DNA from: Phlebiopsis flavidoalba | Lineage: Eukaryota; Basidiomycota; Agaricomycetes; Polyporales; Phanerochaetaceae | Assembly (NCBI GenBank): GCA_035772785.1 | Contig: JAOCPU010000001.1 | Span: 2,914,001 to 2,978,000, forward strand | Direction of reading: 5' to 3' | Length of the DNA: 64,000 bases | The notes under the pieces: generated by a model | Databases searched by the model: none | What the model saw: only the letters and a program-made list of their open reading frames with translations | Told to the model about the DNA's origin: nothing | Part shown: positions 36,663 to 48,200 of the stretch, piece by piece | How positions within the stretch are numbered: the first letter of the stretch is position 1 | How the letters are laid out: every line of letters begins with the position of its first letter | Position numbers and translations under genes: made by a program

Positions 36663-38251
36663 ATGTTTCATAACTCAGAACATCGCACAGCTCGCCTGCA
36701 TCGTTTGCCAATCGAGCTGCTTGATCAGGATTGTGTCGATTCCTTTGTAACACAGGGCACATCCTATTGGGAAGGTCGACCCCCGCTAAAACTCAGATGC
36801 GGTGGCCATGCTACACAGGCGCCATTGTCACACATTCGTCTCCGTCAGCCTGCTAGATGGGCTCACATATGCCGCCCCTATCTTGGAGTCAGGTACATGT
36901 ATATAACAACGCGGATCTCTGTGAGCTGCGCGCTCTTCTCGAACTCACGACGCACCGCTTCCTACCGTGGGTGCCACTGGATAAACCTCATTGAACACAT
37001 ATTCCTGCATTGACGACCCTCGAAGGTCTCCGACTACAGGAAGGACAGGCTTCCTTGGCTTCATCGTGCATACTCCACTCTTCCTCTGATCTTCCAAAGC
37101 TTTCAACATGTCCTCAAATTCACTGTCAACATTGAGTTTGACTATAAAAAGATTGGTCACCGATGTATCGCCAATCTATCCCAGCCTAGACCACTAGCGC
37201 ACTACCAAGGATCGACCTCCCCTATAGCATAGGCTTACGTGCTTAGAAATGTTCATGCTTCACAAGCCTGCGCTAGCGAGCGCATGGCTTTCCGCCACTC
37301 ACTCCTGACATCCATTCCTCAAAACTGGAGGACTTGAGGTGCGAGGAGGTAAACTGTGTCACGTACACACTAGCCTTTGCCCTCGTCACGTCCTCCTCAG
37401 CAAACGGTTAAGGACCACTACAGTTTGAAAATGGATGTATCGAGTACCAAGAGACGTGGGGTGGGGCTCCCTGGCGTTTTTGGTTACCTTTCTTCTTTTG
37501 GGTCTTCGATCTCAGCCAGCCAAAGTTGATGCGCCGAGAGCCATCGTCGCTACTACCAGTGCAGGAAAACCCAGACGTGGCAACACTGGTTCAGCTTGTT
37601 GACTCTTTGGAAGCATCGATTCCTGGTAAACATTCATATGTGATACTCGCTAAAGAACTTTCAGAGCTGTTACTCAGCGATGTCAGTGGAAACGCCGCTT
37701 GGTATGTACTGCCACCAAGATCTTGTTGTCCATTTATCTTACAATTATACTGACCTCTGTACATGTCAGTAGAAATTTGACTCCGATTACTACATTCTTC
37801 ACTTGTCGTACGGACGTAAAGTTGGCCAATCAGGAGCTGGAAAGTCTGTCGCAGGGCCAGAATTTTCGTCGAGGATATGGTCGACCCCTTCCATCTCGAA
37901 ATATTCAATCTCACAGTTCCCGACCCTGATCATTGTGCTTACACTCCGAGCCAACTGGAAGTGGGCCCCGATTATGGATTCGCTCTACCGGCTTTAAAGC
38001 ACTTCAAGCCTGTTATATTGAAGTCCAAAGGCCCTGGGATTGATTCCAAGGTAGATCTAGGAGCACTGAGGCGCTCTATGGTTGCCGCGGCCCGCAACCC
38101 AGAACCGGAAGAGGCGTTTTTGCACAAGAAGCTTTTTATGAGGCAAATCCAATCACGGTCGAATTCAAAAGCGGTTGGGTCCCATTTTGATGAGTTCTTT
38201 AAAAGGCATGCAGCGCTTGTCGAAGGCGGACGACGGCACGCAGAGCAGTGA
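36663..38251 (+). CDS. F-box protein, paralogue E
   Basis: F-box core LHRLPIELLDQ (about 36696-36728), then ADLCELRALLEL (about 36913-36948) and PWVPLDKPH. The family motif appears as DRLPWLHRAYSTLPLI (about 37046-37092), then KLEDLRCEEVNC (about 37325-37360). NPDVATLVQLVDSLEAS (about 37570-37620) is followed by a GTATGT...GTCAG intron (about 37702-37770). The C-terminal exon is open from RIFVEDMVDPFHLEIFNLTV to a stop at 38249-38251. It includes YGFALPALKHFKPVILKS, EAFLHKKLFMRQI and HFDEFFKRHAALVEG, which match the same region in copies C and G. Copy E therefore keeps an intact C-terminal domain though the middle has frame changes. It lacks the tail exon of A-D. Presumed SCF adaptor. Confidence 0.6.
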
Positions 38252-38635
38252 CCGACGTGACTTTGAAGATGAGGATTTTTGACCACAACCTAGTTACTAG
38301 GCATTTTACTGCTAGTGTGCGTATCTCATGCTCAACAATAATGTACACCATTATGAGCTTTATACATACAAGGATCTTACTATAGTAGTGGTCATCACGT
38401 ATAGAGTAATAGCTGAGATCTATGGAAGAGGACCACAAGCACGGCAGCGTGGCGGATGAGAGAGAGGATGGATGTGAATCAACATGCGTAAAGCTGCGTC
38501 TACGGTGGAAACAAGTAGGCCTGTGGACGGAAAATACAGGGTTATCTGTCGTAAGGTCGCGAGAGCGACTACTTAGGTGTAGCTTGTTAGAATCGACCTC
38601 ATGCGTGCCGGGATAGAGCTGTTGGAATGATATAC

Positions 38636-39037
38636 CTGTAGTGCTTTACGACCAACTGTTTCACGTCACGGTCACAACCCCCGTGAACTGGCCGTCTGTG
38701 AACTGGGTCACGGTCACACCGAAACTAGTTGTGTGACATAAGCGCTTAGCATTATATCTGCTATTTTCTCCAAATTAAATCGCGATTTTTCGTCAGTCGT
38801 AAGGTGCAAAATACACTGTGAGTTGTCTCTTGCACCAATCTATGTCTCATATGTTTGTGGTCTGCTCTGAAGTGTCGTTGGTATTGGTCACACCGGGCCC
38901 GAAGCCTGGGGGGCACATCGGTCACAGCTCACAGCGTGAATTGATGTCACAGGCACAGCTGAGCTGTGAACTGTGAACTCACCTAATTTCAAGTGTCACG
39001 GGTCACAGGCCGTGAACATTTGGTCGTAGCACTACAG
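38636..39037. mobile_element. 402-bp inverted-repeat element (MITE-like)
   Basis: The ends are CTGTAGTGC and GCACTACAG. The imperfect terminal inverted repeats run about 35-40 bp: CTGTAGTGCTTTACGACCAA on the left against CTGTAGTGCTACGACCAAAT as the reverse complement of the right end. The interior is dense in GTCAC/GTGAC. No coding capacity and no clear target duplication were found. Confidence 0.65.
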
Positions 39038-39468
39038 TAGACACATACTTGTGATACAATCAACCACTCGCCATACAGATGAGGAGGTCGCCGCATTCTC
39101 TGTCTTTTTCAGAGACGGTGATCCCTTTGAAGTGATCTATGATTATCCACTACAGCCCCATATCGTTGTGAGCTATGGGTCGCACCTAGGTATCCCGGCC
39201 GCGGATACTAGCGCATTGATCATCGCCCATCGGTCGTGAAAGCGGAAGTACTTATGATGATCGAGGAAAAGCACACGCGTATTATTTTCTGCATCTCTCG
39301 GAAGCTTGATAGTCATCAGACACACAGCGTGAACTCTTAGTAGCCAGGACCCTACGTGTAGATGGCTTGACCATCTTCCTAGCCCCCAGACCCATGTTCA
39401 AGCGGGAGTCAAGGCCGGGGAATCGACTGATTCGACCGATGCAACTTAGCACTGAGCGCCTCCCAGGA
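39038..39468. other. Gap between two small elements
   Basis: One 62-codon plus frame (39051-39239) has ordinary composition (EEVAAFSVFFRDGDPFEVIYD) but matches nothing I know. Otherwise no signal. Confidence 0.35.
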
Positions 39469-40215
39469 GCTCAAATCAGCGTTGTGCTCAGCGTTTTGTG
39501 CCAGGTACCAACTAGTAGGTAACTAGTTACAATTTACGTAAAAGTTACTGATGTACTTGACTGGAACGACTCGCGGCTCGGTGTGCATAAGCACTGTAAC
39601 AGGCGGTTTGAGGGGTCCCGCCAGTAGCTAAATCTGCTAGCCAATAGAGCTCCTCACTTATTGATGGGATCCGTAGGACCCCTGGTTGCAACCTGTTGAC
39701 CCACGAGCGGTCTGATCATTTGAGTGCACCTCAACAGCGTCTGCCTTTGGGGATTGGGAATATGTCATCCTGCGTGAGTGTGAAGACCACGTCTGCTCAA
39801 CAAGAGCTCACCCTGGCTCATGTGTGTAGGGCGTAAGTATGATGGATTTAATACAACTTAGTACTCAAATTTGAGGGAGAAAATTATGCTGGAGACTGAG
39901 AGGCAGTGCTACATTAAGAATGTTTTCTTTCATGGGGAAGAAAATGAACCAGCCCTCTCACATATCTACATCGCTTTATGGTGTATGAGGGTGTTTGTAG
40001 GGCCCGCCCCCACTGCCTGCCACCAACCTGCCGCCGGGTCTTTGGCGTTCGGTATCATACCGAACTCAGACGCGTGGGGACCCAGAAAACCGCCGGTCAG
40101 TAACTATTCGCTACAAATTCGCTAGGTGCCAATTACGCGTAACTAGTTACTCCAGCTACATGCGTAACCGCGTAACTGAAACTGAGTTCGGTATCTGGAC
40201 AACACTGGCTCAAAT
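39469..40215. mobile_element. Non-autonomous hAT-like transposon, 731 bp, with 8-bp target duplication
   Basis: A perfect direct repeat GCTCAAAT flanks the element at 39469-39476 and 40208-40215. The element (39477-40207) begins CAGCGTTGT and ends ACAACACTG, so its ends are near-perfect inverted repeats (CAGYGTTGT). Further in, both ends carry TAACTAGTTAC blocks. An 8-bp target duplication plus CAG-type ends is the hallmark of the hAT superfamily. No transposase frame is present; an 84-codon frame inside (39871-40125) is not transposase-like. Confidence 0.75.
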
Positions 40216-40439
40216 AACCCTAACCCACAACGCCTGCCTCCAAGAACTCAGACTGTCACTCAAAGCAGGACCTTCAATGTGATGCACCAATCTCAGTACG
40301 CATTCTTCTGTTGTGAGAGCTTGTCACTTAGTCGATGTTAGAGCAAATGAAGGTTCGGCAGAGCATTTCCTACCGCCGGAGATGCTCGACAAGGTGGCAC
40401 AAGCTGTGTCTGACATGTCGGAAAAAATCGCGCTTTGGG

Positions 40440-40620
40440 GTTATCAGTCATTGTAAGCCCTTATAAGGACCTGCTCTGATCACACCGGCCCTTATAAAGA
40501 AACACCGAATGTCTGATAAGACGTCGTCTGACAGGCGCTGGTCTGATAAGGGGTTTCGAGACAGGGTCAATCTTATAAAGATCAGGCCAGTCCTATAAGA
40601 CCTCGATAGACTTCATGTTT
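40440..40620. repeat. Clustered CTTATAA / TCTGATAAG motifs
   Basis: Several copies of CTTATAA or its inverse and of GTCTGATAAG lie within 180 bp, bounded by CCCTTATAAGG and CCTATAAGACC. A similar cluster (CTTATCAGAC, GCGCTTATAAGGCG) is at 50100-50290. Probably remnants of one short element family. Confidence 0.45.
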
Positions 40621-40934
40621 CTTGTCAGTGCTCGTTAGGAACGCGGGAGGAAAGGTGTCCATTTTTCACAATCGCTATTGTCATTGGTTACAATCCATGT
40701 CATTTGATACTGATTATACTTCTACTGGTCTATACATGACAGAAGTAGGGGAATATCAGCTCTGCTGCCCCCTTGGTACTCATCGTCGCAGTGGTGGGAA
40801 GTTGCCGGTGACGGTTGGCTGGCGTCGCGCTGGGATAGTTGTTTGGGTTTGTTGCGTTGTGGTAGTAGTTCCAGCAGTCGCGTCGTGACAGCGGTCAATA
40901 TCGTGCTGTAGTAAGCAAGCCTTTTAGCCGGTAC

Positions 40935-41240
40935 CAGTCAGTCGGTGTCGCCGCGCCGGGGTAGCTGCCAGTGTCGTAACATAGTAGTTGTTGGTCGGCG
41001 CCGCGTCGTGGCAGTGGCAGTCGCTGCAGTCGTGTCTTCGTGGCGGTCAAGTGGCGGTAGGCGTCGCGCCGGGGTAGCTGCCAGTGTTGCTCCATAGTAG
41101 TAGTCGGTTGGCGCCGCGTCGTGGCAGTGGTAGTCGCTGCAGTCATGCGTTTGTGTGGTGGCGGCCAAGTGGTGGTCGGCGTCGCGCCAGGGTAGCTGCC
41201 AGTGTTGCGGCCATAGTAGTTGTCGGCTAGCGCCGCGCCG
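40935..41240. repeat. Minisatellite, about three units of 113-118 bp
   Basis: GTAGCTGCCAGTGT recurs at 40961, 41074 and 41192, each within a longer conserved unit containing GGCGCCGCGTCGTGGCAGTGG and GTCGCTGCAGTC. Frames through it are repetitive (Thr-rich on the minus strand) and are unlikely to be genes. Similar but looser GTGGTGGTC-rich sequence continues to about 41480. Confidence 0.7.
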
Positions 41241-41489
41241 TGGTGGAGATCACTTGAGTTGCGCCGTGGCGGTCGTCGACAACCGGGTCGTGCCGTGGTG
41301 GTCATTGACGTGTTGTGGTGATTGTCGGTGTCGTGCTGTGGAGTTTGTTGGAATCCGGACTCTGTAGGGAGTTGCGGGTGGTATCGCGTCATTGTTTATT
41401 ACTTCGTCAAGTGGTTGTAAGGGTTGGGCTGAGATAGTTGTCGATGTTGCGTCGTAATAGTTGTCGGTGGGGGCGCGCCGCGTCATGGT

Positions 41490-42295
41490 AGTCCGCGCCG
41501 CCCGCAGTCGTGCCTGTGTGATTGGCATCGAGCGCCCGGCACGGTCGCATTTGCTTTGTGTCAGTAATCCGCAGGCCTTTCGAACTGCGGATGTTGTGCT
41601 ATTGTACTTCGCAGAGGTGGCAAGGGCGCTATGTCATCACTCACACTAGCCTGAGGTGGGTGCTTGTTTGCACCGCGTCTGTACCATCAGGGTATCGTCG
41701 ACGTTGTCGCGAGGTCCGGTGATGCGTCCACGGTTCTTTGCCGTTCTACAAAAAAACCGACGAGTGTCAGCTGCTGTGGGTCTGGTGATACCGTAACTTG
41801 TTGTCCCACCTATTTGCAGACTGTCTCTGTGTCGCAGGAGTCGTTGCGGCAGCTTCCACAGTCATCATGGCTTTGTGGGCAGTTGCAGTTCTCTCTGGTC
41901 ACACATCCAGTATTCCTGGAGGGGTGTTGTGGAGTGGACAGCCGGATTCAATACAAGTCAGTCAATAGCAAATCTCGCGCGAGTAGTGTAATGCGCACCT
42001 TGATCCAAGCGTCGAGGGAGGGACTCCAAAAGTAGAGCGAGGATGACAAGCATGCTGAGGAGGGTATCATGGCAAGCTATATGTCGAGGAACGGAAGCGG
42101 GCTGCCGCATAAGAGTCTAGCTATAGCGATGGTGGTGGTGGAGAGGAAACAAACGAACGCGGCAGCAGGCGCGGGGCGGTAAGTGACAGTTCAAGTGCCA
42201 AGTGTAGACGCCCAGCGTAGCATGTTCCCACAGCTCAAGTAGTCTGAGTGGAGACAGTACAATAAATTCACGTAGCTGGATACATGCATACAGGC
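41490..42295. other. No gene recognised
   Basis: A 123-codon plus frame at 41664-42035 has Ser/Cys-rich composition and no recognisable motif. The stretch borders the 3' end of the next minus-strand gene. Confidence 0.35.
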
Positions 42296-42299
42296 GGTT

Positions 42300-45060
42300 A
42301 AACTAGCCTCAAGACCTCTTACTACCCGGCGCAAGCGAGTAGCTCGCGAACCTCTAGTAGTCCCGCGGCGCAAGCCCGACCACGCTTAGTATGAGCCTTC
42401 TCTTGCTCCATACCAGGAGCCTGCTCCTCTTCGAGCCCGGTTGAGAGCTTCCTGGCCTGACGGTGGTCCCCGAGTTCGTGATTCGCGCATGCTTGTATCA
42501 TGCTCCGTCGAGCAGAGCAGCATATGCAGGCTCTATAGCGACCTCGTATGGTTCCCATAAATTGTCTTCAGCCATCGGCGCAACGAGAGACGCCGGATTG
42601 CGTCGCGAACCACTGGAGATGCCGCTCGTTTGAGCCACGCTGTATGTCTCTGGAGGGACGGCGCCATCGTTGGGCAGCATCGGTGCAGCAACAGGTGTTG
42701 TACCAATACCGCGCCGAGAGCTGCTGGAGAGAGCCGATGTAGAGACCGGGCGGCGGCGTGAGAGAGACCGCTGGAAGCGGGTTTGCTCGAGAGGCAGAGA
42801 GTTGAGGCTGACCTTGGGGATTTCTGTGAGCTGCGGCAATGGTGGGTATTGCCATGCTGGACACAGGAGCCGCAATAGATGGCACGGATTCCGTGGCTGG
42901 AGGGTCCAAGAATTGCCTCGCCGCGATACCAGGGTCTCTTCAACAGTGGTGTACACTGTAAACGTGGTAGTGGCGGCGGTGGCGGGTACGCCGTGGGGGG
43001 CCGTTGAGGGCGGCCGATCCAGTAAGTGCAGTGGTGGGCACGGTAGCCCGCGAAGAGTGCGAAGATGTTGAATTTGCGTGTAGGGAGTGTGACGAGACGC
43101 GGCGATCGGATTGGAGGGCTAGAGCGGGTATTACACTGGTAACCTGAGGATTAATCGCGAGGACACTCACTGGTATTACCAACGTTGTCCGCATAGCCAG
43201 TTACATTGGTTCCTGCGTGCCCCACATCAACACCAGCATCCTCTTCATCACCAAATCCCCAGTCGTCGTCGTCGAGTTCAATTGCGCCGTGAACCTCGGT
43301 GTTAGAGGTGTCATCGTTGAGGTTCATAGCGTCGTCCCATCGTGCCAGGAACGCGTCGTCCTCCCGCGGTATTTATGGTGTCGTCATCGATAATACTGTC
43401 CACAGTGGTGACACCGGCGAAGATGATGTCGTTCCACAGCTTGTGTTGTTTCGACATGGACTTCCATCGCTTGATGACCGTTGAGAGGATCGCGTAATAT
43501 CTCTCCCTGTATTTGATCTTGCTGAGCGCGCCTTCAGGTATGAGAGCGGGATCGCCTGAGAGCACGAATATAGCCTGGCAGCAGAAAAAGATTAGAGAAC
43601 TAAGGCTATCGGAAAGATAAACACAAGCGGAAATCTTACCATAACGCCAGTCGCAGCGTAAACTGCCTGGCCTGGCGTAAGTTGCTTGAAGCGCCCCTTG
43701 ATACCGTAAGTCTTTTGGATCGGGCTTTTTCGACCATCGATTGACTTGGGGGGGGCCGAAGTATGCGTTTTTTCCTTTGCGCGCGATCTAAGAGTTATTG
43801 CATGGGTCATACAGTTGAACAGATGAGTATGACTTTGACTCACACATGGTAGGATTTTTCGCGCATCATAAATCCTGAAGGCTGTCGCTCGAGGCCTTCA
43901 GCGAAGAGAATGTCGGGATAAGTGTGCTTTCCGAGGAGTGCCTTGGCAGCAGGGCTTGCGGCATAGTTGTCGGCGTTGTCCATGCGCCTAATGGGATACC
44001 AGGGAATTGGTTGCGCGAATCCTTTGAAGAGCTGCGTATAGTGCGGCTAACGAACTGATATCTCATCGCGTCATGGGCGTTGGAGAACTGTACCAACAAG
44101 AGCCGTGACAGTCCGAGTTAGCGTTGAGCGATTGATATCATAACGGATACTTACAAGCTCTTTGAACCACGGGCTCTTCCCAATCAATGCATCAAGCACC
44201 TCAGCTCGAGATACTTGAAGATCTTCGGGCAGCGACTTGAACGAGAGGGAAAACAGACTCTAACCTCTGCTTCAAATGCTGCCTGCGCGTTAGTGAAGCG
44301 ATCCAATTGACCAAAACGTTGACCGGTGGGGACTTGCGATCCGAAATCTCAAGAACGCCTTCTGAGATCCACAACCCGTACTGAATACAATACATTTGCG
44401 CGCGGGTGGTAATGACAGATTCGACGTCACTTGCGGGTTGGAGTGGGGCGCCGGCTGGGCAGTCTTTTTTTCCGTCGCTTCACGTTAAGTTTTGCTCTAA
44501 GCTCGCAGTTCTCGTTGACGAGCTGGCGCAGCTTCTCTCCCGAAAGTTCGTCAATACCCTGCTGAAGATTTTGGACAGCCTGTTGAAGCAAAAAAAAATC
44601 GAAACATGAGATAAAACCATGACAGCCAAGAACTGGTCTGAGACCCATCGAATATATGCAGCGTACATTCATAAAGTCATTGACTGTTGGATCATTGCCT
44701 AGAGGGCGTGCGTAGCGGGTGAGGATCTCATCGAGTTCAGCGAGGTCGATCTGGCTTGCTTCTTCATCGAGTGGTTCGGCCTCCGGAGGAGGCTGGGGTC
44801 GCTGTCTAGTGGGGCGGCATGCTGGATCCGAGTCAGGTCCAAATTGCTCAGGTATGCTGATAGAATTTAACACTGGCTGGGTGAGATGAGAGAATTGTGA
44901 GTGACGGAGATAGTCGCAGAGAATTGAGACATGTAGCAGTGGTTGCTTTATGCTCTGCGTACCACGCCACCATCGAGCGGGCATGCTGGACCCTAGTGGC
45001 GAAGCAGCGCTTTCAAGTTTAGCATGAAAAGAAATCATGCGCAGCTGTTTCATTTACACA
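42300..45060 (-). CDS. Unrecognised multi-exon gene: coiled coil, then acidic region
   Basis: Reading on the minus strand, the N-terminal part (45053-44670) is Pro/Glu-rich and ends LDEILTRYARPLGNDPTVNDFM. A GTACGC...CAACAG intron leads to AVQNLQQGIDELSGEKLRQL (about 44585), the start of a coiled-coil stretch that continues to a basic KRRKK run. Then come MYCIQYGLWISEGVLEI (44395), SRAEVLDALIGKSPWFKEL (about 44210-44155), YGIKGRFKQLTPGQAVYAAT (about 43710-43650) and YRERYYAILSTVIKRWKSMS (about 43510-43450). An Asp-rich segment follows (ELDDDDWGFGDEEDAGVDV, about 43285-43228). Several introns have good borders. Frame changes occur, for example at the A7 tract near 44470. I cannot name the family. 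Co-orientation with the adjacent transposase suggests, but does not prove, an association with it. Confidence 0.5.
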
Positions 45061-45236
45061 TGCATCATCACGAGGCTATGAGTATCATGATAACGGCTGA
45101 ACGATAGTGGTAGAGTGACACAAAGAAACAGGCGTCACCAAACTCATCAACGATGTGAATTTTTAGGCGTGACGAAAGGGAGAATGTCGTGTCCGATTGC
45201 AGTGCAACAAAACAGGGCAAGTATTTTCTGCTACAA

Positions 45237-48200
45237 TCATGTAAATGATTCTACTATACTAAGGATCCACGTGGAAAGATCTCCTTGAGCCGAAGTAAAC
45301 ATGTCAGAATCAACAACATCAACTGCTATGTAGTCGTTGACTCTATACGGGTCCTTATATAATAGTGCACCACGGACAATGGAACGCAAAGGAATAATCT
45401 CGGGGTTCTTTTTTTTTGCGGACACGGGCAAAGTCCAAGAGCAAAGTCAATGTCGGAATCCGTAAACCCACTGCCGCTAGTTTGAGACTGCTCGCCACTT
45501 GATGAGCCAACTATCTCCATGGGCCAGATTAATCCTAGCGCATATCGTTTGTCCTCTATAGGGCATAAAACAAACGTGAGATGTAAGCGTCCAAACAAAT
45601 AAATGCTGTGACCCGTTACGGGATCCTGTCCAGCATTGATAATAACTCCATCGTATCGTTCTTGCCCATGGAACTTGGGATTACATCGGAGAAAATCCGT
45701 TTTCTTGCTTCCAGCTGACTTTGGACTCAAAGTTTACTTGAGATACTGGCAAGGCGTGATCTATTGGAATATGTAAGCATGATACCCAATAATATTCAAA
45801 GAACTAGCTGAGTAAAATACCAGGTGGGTCTCAGGCAATTGGAAGGATCTATTAGATAAATTCCGCACATTCCGTGGTAAATCTTCTTTGTCCAAATAAG
45901 AAAAACCATCGGCGCAAAAATGAAACAAGTCGTGATTGAAAGCTTGCAAATGCTGGATCGGAGGAGTGTGTTGATGTGATATAGCCCAAAGATACTGGCT
46001 GCTGTCGCGAGCCAAGGTAAATCTGGTGAAACTGGTAGGGATCTGTGACTCAGACTCATTTGCGGAGTTCTGACTCTCTTGAGCTTCTTCTCGAATTTCT
46101 TGCAAAATTGCGTCACGTTTATCAATACGCTCCCGAATTGCTGCCGCACATAAATAACGATGATCATGTTTTGCCCAGCTGCCAAAAAATGATATTAGTA
46201 TTTAATATTGAGAGCATTTAAAGATCACTCTGACCTGTCCTTCAACATGCTTTGAAATTTGTGAAAGCCAGAGATATATCCAACGTAGAAACCATGCATG
46301 GACTCATTGGGCTTGGTGTTATAGTTCCTCGTAACACCTTTAGACCCAAATATCAGCAATTGCATGATTATGGGAATGGTTCTCTAGGGAAGTCCCAATT
46401 TTTTTCTTCTTCTTCTGATGTCTGAAACTTCTTGTATTCCTGATCAAATTATATAAGTAAATATACACACATATTTTGGTATATATTATATATATGGACT
46501 GACCTCTAATGCTTGATAATATTGCTGAAGAGCCTCAGAAAGTGCTGCAAGTGTTTCTTCTGTATGTACCTCAAATCCGAGGTACATATCACATTCAACA
46601 TACTTCCGAATGACTTTTAGCAGTGCAAATGCCTTTGGACTATGCTCAGGTGAGAGAGCACGGAAGGCAATAAAAACAAGGATCTAGTAATAAAGCTTGA
46701 TATTTAGCTTTTCTAATTTAAGAAAAATTCCAATAATAACCTTGGATAAATCTTCGTAAGTGAACCATCTCCAAATCCACCCGCAAGACTCCTTTGGGAA
46801 ACCGTTTCAGGGTTCCGCCAAGCTGGAAACTTCATAGCTCTGCTCCAGTAAGTAAGCTGCATATTTAAATATAATATAAAACTCACTCAGTTTCAATCAT
46901 AACCCGCACATTGACATGTAAGCCATCAATGACAATCTTGAACTGTATCCAGAGATGTTTGCCAAAAAGCCCAATACTATAGGCATGGGAGTTTATCAAA
47001 TGATAAAGCCTTGTGTGGATCAGAGTGAGCAATTTTCCAGAAAATATTCTAATTCAATTTTATCAGCATATAATTGATGATATACTTGCTGAGGCAATAA
47101 TGCAAATGTCATCATAAATCACTTACGGCCACATTTCGGAGTCCAGCCGCTTGAGCACCTTATCCTTGAGTGTTTTCTTGAGTTTTGCCTCAACAACACC
47201 TCTCGAAACTCCAGCATCTCGTAATTTGGGGTTATTGTCAAATTTACCCTGTGCATTTTTTGACACAAGGCAAATTGGGGCACGGACAGCGTCCGTTAAC
47301 TCCACGTATCAATGCCATGATACATCTGATTAAATTCTTTGCTCAGCCCAATTCTTTGCAATGCTAAAACACTTACTGCTCTTCGTAATCAGCACATAAA
47401 ATAAGGATAAATGGGAAAAGGAATCGGAGAATTTTATCTCCACAATGCATGTGACATCCAGTACGTGATAGCTTTTCGACCATCTCCAAAAGCTTGAAAA
47501 ATGCCTTATGCCAGATGGGCATTCTTAAAATTGGCAAATCCAGGCTTTTATGGCCTGCTTCCAGCTCAGGAACCTACCGATAATTAGTAACAGATTCTTG
47601 AAGCTGTGGAAAAACCTACAACGGGTAACAAGCCAACAACTCGGCCACCTCCAGGTCCTGCGCCATTTCTAACCTCTACATTGATATTACCCAATCGTGC
47701 AATGATCGGATATCCTTTCTGGGTTCCAAATGAAGAAAGTTTTGTTTTGTCGGCATAGAGTATAATTCCCAATGGCTTTCCACCAGGAGGAAGCTCCGTC
47801 TATAATTTAATTAGTATTTGTTTTTGGAAATATTCAGCAATGATATACTTTACCTGGACCTTCCACATAGTATCCGCGGTGTACGGATCATGCACAAAAC
47901 CGACTCCATCGTGTTCCATTATATTTATAAAGGCGTTGGGCATCCCACTGAAAGTGCGGTGCCAATAGCGCGGATCCTTGACAAGGTCAACAATCCAGTC
48001 CCACAGTGAGCGGGTGTGGACCTCGTAACGATGCTCTTGTTGTGCAAACATCCCAGCTACCACATGGGTATTGAACTGTGGGAAAAATATCAAGCTCATG
48101 GCTTGTGCAAATTAGAGTTACCAACCTGAGGATGATTCAAACCTGCTTTTTCCCAGACCGCCTCAATGTCTGCATGTGTCCGGAATGAGACGGGAGAATT

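Noticed and set aside
40895..41392. 165-codon Thr/Arg-rich minus-strand frame
   Set aside because: It runs through the GC-rich minisatellite, and the periodic peptide simply reflects the 113-118 bp repeat.
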